From assembly GCA_035555795.1 (NCBI GenBank), contig DATMGE010000048.1, positions 1 through 64,000 of the forward strand: DNA of 64,000 nucleotides, in the 5' to 3' direction. This stretch comes from RCIO01 sp035555795. Lineage in GTDB: Bacteria; Pseudomonadota; Alphaproteobacteria; Rhizobiales; Rhizobiaceae. This document shows positions 61,963-64,000 of the stretch, in pieces. The position numbers and the translations under genes were made by a program. Below the pieces are notes generated by a model, which searched no databases, was not told where the DNA came from, and saw only the letters and a list, made by a program, of their open reading frames with translations. The first letter of the stretch is position 1, and each line of letters begins with the position of its first letter.

Positions 61963-62367
61963 TCATCCGAAAACACCCTTTGAAGCTGGATGAGGATGGA
62001 CGTTCCATCCTGGTTCTGAGTTGGCGACGCGGTATCGGTCCCCATCGTAGACAAGCACGCCATCGGACTTTAGCCGCGACAGCGTGCTGGAGACGCTGGG
62101 TCGCTCTAGGTTGAAGCCTGCCGACAGCGCCATATTGACGATCATCGGAGCCGTGAGGCCGGTTGCTCCGGCCTCTTGGAGATACTTCAGCACGAGATTC
62201 TTTACGTTCGCGCGCGGTGCTCTTGCGCGCGGTGAACTTGGATCCGGTTCACCATTCGCCTCGGCCAACATTGATCGAAGGAGTTCAATCTCTGCTTGGA
62301 TGATGCGCGCCTGCTCCTCCTTTGCGGCGAGGCGCTCCTTAATAATTTTCATAGGTGCCATAGCCAT
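61963..62367 (-). CDS. small DNA-binding protein (coiled coil plus winged helix)
   Basis: A 134-residue protein. An N-terminal basic coiled coil (KIIKERLAAKEEQARIIQAE, then a leucine-rich stretch) precedes a basic linker (SSPRARAPRANVKNLVLKYL) and a winged-helix-like domain (GLTAPMIVNMALSAGFNLE then RPSVSSTLSRLKSDGVLVYD). The last part resembles small HTH proteins on integrative elements. AAGGAAA lies eight bases before ATG 62367. It begins 19 bases after the 3' end of a tRNA gene on the same strand, so both may share a transcript. Confidence 0.7.
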   Translation of the reverse strand: MAMAPMKIIKERLAAKEEQARIIQAEIELLRSMLAEANGEPDPSSPRARAPRANVKNLVLKYLQEAGATGLTAPMIVNMALSAGFNLERPSVSSTLSRLKSDGVLVYDGDRYRVANSEPGWNVHPHPASKGVFG

Positions 62368-62386
62368 CCGTTGTTTCCTTTCGTGT

Positions 62387-62472
62387 TGGTGACTCCGGCG
62401 GGATTCGAACCCGCATGCCCGCCAAGGCGACGGCTTGAAAAGCCGCTGTGTCTGCCGTTCCACCACGGAGTC
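62387..62472 (-). tRNA. type II tRNA with leucine-like architecture and UUC anticodon
   Basis: The 86 bases fold as a full cloverleaf: acceptor GACTCCG/CGGAGTC, D-arm GTG/CAC with GG in the loop, anticodon stem GCGGC/GCCGT, loop TTTTCAA, long variable arm CGCC-TT-GGCG, and T-arm GCGGG-TTCGAAT-CCCGC, ending ACCA. Discriminator A73, the long variable arm and the TGGTGGAA..GGCAGACACA segment are those of tRNA-Leu. The loop gives anticodon UUC, which reads the Glu codon GAA. So body and anticodon disagree. CCA is encoded. It lies in the mobile region just before a DNA-binding protein gene. Confidence 0.85.
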
Positions 62473-63053
62473 CCGATTCCGTTACGTCACCACTCCATTA
62501 GATTCTCGCGCAAGAGTCCAGCGTATTTTGCAGGAAGTGAGAATTTCACAATGTTTTCAACTTAGGTTTTTGCGCGATTGCGTTGCATTGCAGATTTTGC
62601 TCCTTAGGTGAGGCGCTCGCCCCAAAGAGATGGGAGCTTTAATGTGGTAGAAAAGGTGCGATTCTACATTGATCTAATAGACATCGGCTGATTAGCGGGT
62701 GCCTGTGTGGATGCGAGATCGCATTGCGCGCAATGACAGAAGCAGCTTCGCATATAAACATATCCTGATGGGCTTGTTCAAATAGGCGATCGGTTGAGTC
62801 GTCCAACATTTACCTTTGATTAACCATTTGATGTCCGTAAACGCTAAATATAGCGTTAAGAGTCCCGCATCTTGTGGGGAGTGGCTGTAAATTGTGGGGT
62901 GCGGCGAAGATAGGGACCGCCCACCAAGCCCTCCAGGTGCAATCGACTGACACCCCATAGACCCAAGCGCCTTAGAACAAAATAGGAACAAATGCCTTGA
63001 CCGCCTCAAGGCGTCGTCGCATGATCGGCCCATCGAAACAGGAGCCGATTCCT
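62473..63053. other. A+T-rich gap
   Basis: Between the tRNA and the frameshifted gene I see no gene or RNA. Short frames on the minus strand (62692-63033) lack a start with a ribosome site. The DNA is markedly A+T-richer than the host. Confidence 0.5.
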
Positions 63054-63421
63054 ATGACCGACGCCACCACGGCAGCGGCCGGCGAAGCCGTGCCGACTGA
63101 GAAGATCGAACTACACCTCCGCTGGACCAGGACGACCGACGAGCGGGAAGGGCACTACACCGCCTATGCGCCCACGATGGCGCAACCCGTCGGCTGTATC
63201 TCCGGCTCGACGAAAGCCATGTATGGGGCTGGGCGATGACGGCCGACGATTATGAGATCTCGCGCAATTGCGGCCCCACGGCTGGCAACGAGTTCTCAGC
63301 ACGTCATGCAGCCCAGGCGGTCGAGCGCGCTTGGTTCGTCGCGATCAAGGGCATCACGCACGATCGGCCGGCGGTGGCCGTGAATAGCTACGCAGCGGCG
63401 AAGCATCGGCATGTGGCGTAG
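63054..63421 (+). pseudogene. frameshifted small protein gene of the mobile region
   Basis: From ATG 63054 (AGGAGCC upstream) the frame reads MTDATTAAAGEAVPTEKIEL and continues through HYTAYAPTMAQPV before running out at 63239. In the next frame the sequence continues as RLYLRLDESHVWGWAMTADD and a further 55 residues to 63421. Joining the two at about 63190 gives one 120-residue soluble protein, so a single-base change probably disrupted it. A programmed shift is less likely because no slippery sequence is seen. Function unknown. Confidence 0.6.
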
Positions 63422-63450
63422 ATGCCGCGGCGCTCGTTGATGTCGACGGG

Positions 63451-64000
63451 CTAGGCGATCATGTCCGCGAACTCGGCAACCGTGACCCATCTTTTTTCCC
63501 GAGAAATGACGCGGTGGATCAGCCGATGGCAGCACGCGCACAATAAGGCTAGATCCTGAACTCTTGTTTTCCTTTCTCCCGCGGCGTGCACTGGCACGAT
63601 ATGGTGCGCCTCAAACACTGATGGGCGCAGAACCTCCGGCACCTCGTGGTAGTCTCGGTCGCACGCATCGCAACGCAGTCCGGAGGAGCCTTTGCTAGCA
63701 AGTAGCTTCGATCTCAGTTTGCGGTTTCGCTCGCGAACAAGATGCTTGCGCGTGAGGAGCCGGCCCTCGACGAATTCCTCGTCCATTTCCTCGTCTACGA
63801 CCTGCCCCGCCGCGGCTTCGTCTGTTGACAATTCGGCGCGGATCATAGCCGCGATGTGACGCACCTCATCCGGCCTATCGCCAAAGTCCGCCCACACTTC
63901 GCGATCGGTCTTTGACACGTTGCCCAGGCCCTTACCCGTGGCGACCTGACGCAAGTTCTGAAGCTTGAACGCGACACCCGCCGCGTTCCGGAACCGCGGC
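63451..64000 (-). CDS. HNH endonuclease, 5' end beyond the window
   Basis: The frame is open to the end of the window, so the N-terminus is missing; 182 residues are visible. The C-terminal HNH module is clear: CDACDRDY, FEAHHIVPVH and LALLCACCHRLIH supply the zinc cysteines and catalytic His. The upstream part contains GVAFKLQNLRQVATGKGLG and WADFGDRP, often found before McrA-like HNH domains. A restriction-type endonuclease of the mobile region is likely; a homing function is possible. Confidence 0.85.
   Translation of the reverse strand, partial: PRFRNAAGVAFKLQNLRQVATGKGLGNVSKTDREVWADFGDRPDEVRHIAAMIRAELSTDEAAAGQVVDEEMDEEFVEGRLLTRKHLVRERNRKLRSKLLASKGSSGLRCDACDRDYHEVPEVLRPSVFEAHHIVPVHAAGERKTRVQDLALLCACCHRLIHRVISREKRWVTVAEFADMIA

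Noticed and set aside
62692..63033. Minus-strand open frame of 113 residues
   Set aside because: A+T-rich region, no ribosome site, no recognisable domain.

Overview
The window reads as chromosomal DNA of a GC-rich alphaproteobacterium, most likely Hyphomicrobiales (Rhizobiales, Phyllobacteriaceae-like). This rests on the fdsGBA-fdhD-fdsD formate dehydrogenase layout, MocR, ROK and FCD-GntR regulators, several HAAT-type transporter genes, and a rhizobial-style palindromic repeat after the fds operon. It is inferred from gene content only; no rRNA or marker gene is present.

Positions 1-15400 hold housekeeping and accessory genes: a broken FAD-oxidoreductase remnant, a GH43-like beta-propeller protein, a Tat-exported basic protein, a ROK kinase whose halves appear in swapped order, a LuxR regulator divergent from a Rieske oxygenase with an unknown partner gene, pgi with a coupled HAD phosphatase, a MocR regulator, a CoxG-like protein, Mrp, a two-domain caspase-like protein, a VOC protein and an FMN reductase.

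Positions 15500-26300 form a one-carbon block: a LysR regulator, the NAD-dependent formate dehydrogenase operon, a GntR regulator, a stand-alone MetE-type catalytic domain and an MFS exporter. Copies of a TGTATGCA/TGTATACA motif lie before fdsG, beside the GntR gene and before the MFS gene, suggesting one GntR regulon.

Positions 26300-43160 look like a CoA-dependent aromatic or phenylpropanoid acid catabolic cluster: an enolase-superfamily enzyme, a FadJ-like protein plus thiolase, a feruloyl-CoA-synthetase-like ligase, an AraC regulator, two vanillin/benzaldehyde-type aldehyde dehydrogenases, and a complete branched-chain-type ABC importer. The second ATPase of the importer carries a 440-residue tail of repeated helices. 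Together with the Rieske O-demethylase-like enzyme, whose family releases formaldehyde, and formate dehydrogenase, this gives a plausible route from methoxylated aromatics to acetyl-CoA and formate; the substrate is inference.

Positions 43200-50250 hold an L,D-transpeptidase, an aminotransferase, a periplasmic alpha/beta hydrolase and a MarR-EmrA-EmrB efflux operon. At 50422 the sequence enters a 5' half of tRNA-Arg(CCG) and then A+T-richer, foreign-looking DNA. The first segment (to about 55 kb) carries a uracil-DNA-glycosylase-like gene, a retron with a split nucleoside-deoxyribosyltransferase plus winged-helix effector, and a tyrosine integrase. An ordinary-looking hydrolase and luciferase-like monooxygenase pair follows. 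The last segment (57.7-64 kb) carries a serine recombinase, an HUH Rep/relaxase-like protein, a tRNA with leucine-type architecture but a UUC anticodon directly upstream of a small DNA-binding protein gene, a frameshifted gene and an HNH endonuclease running off the end.
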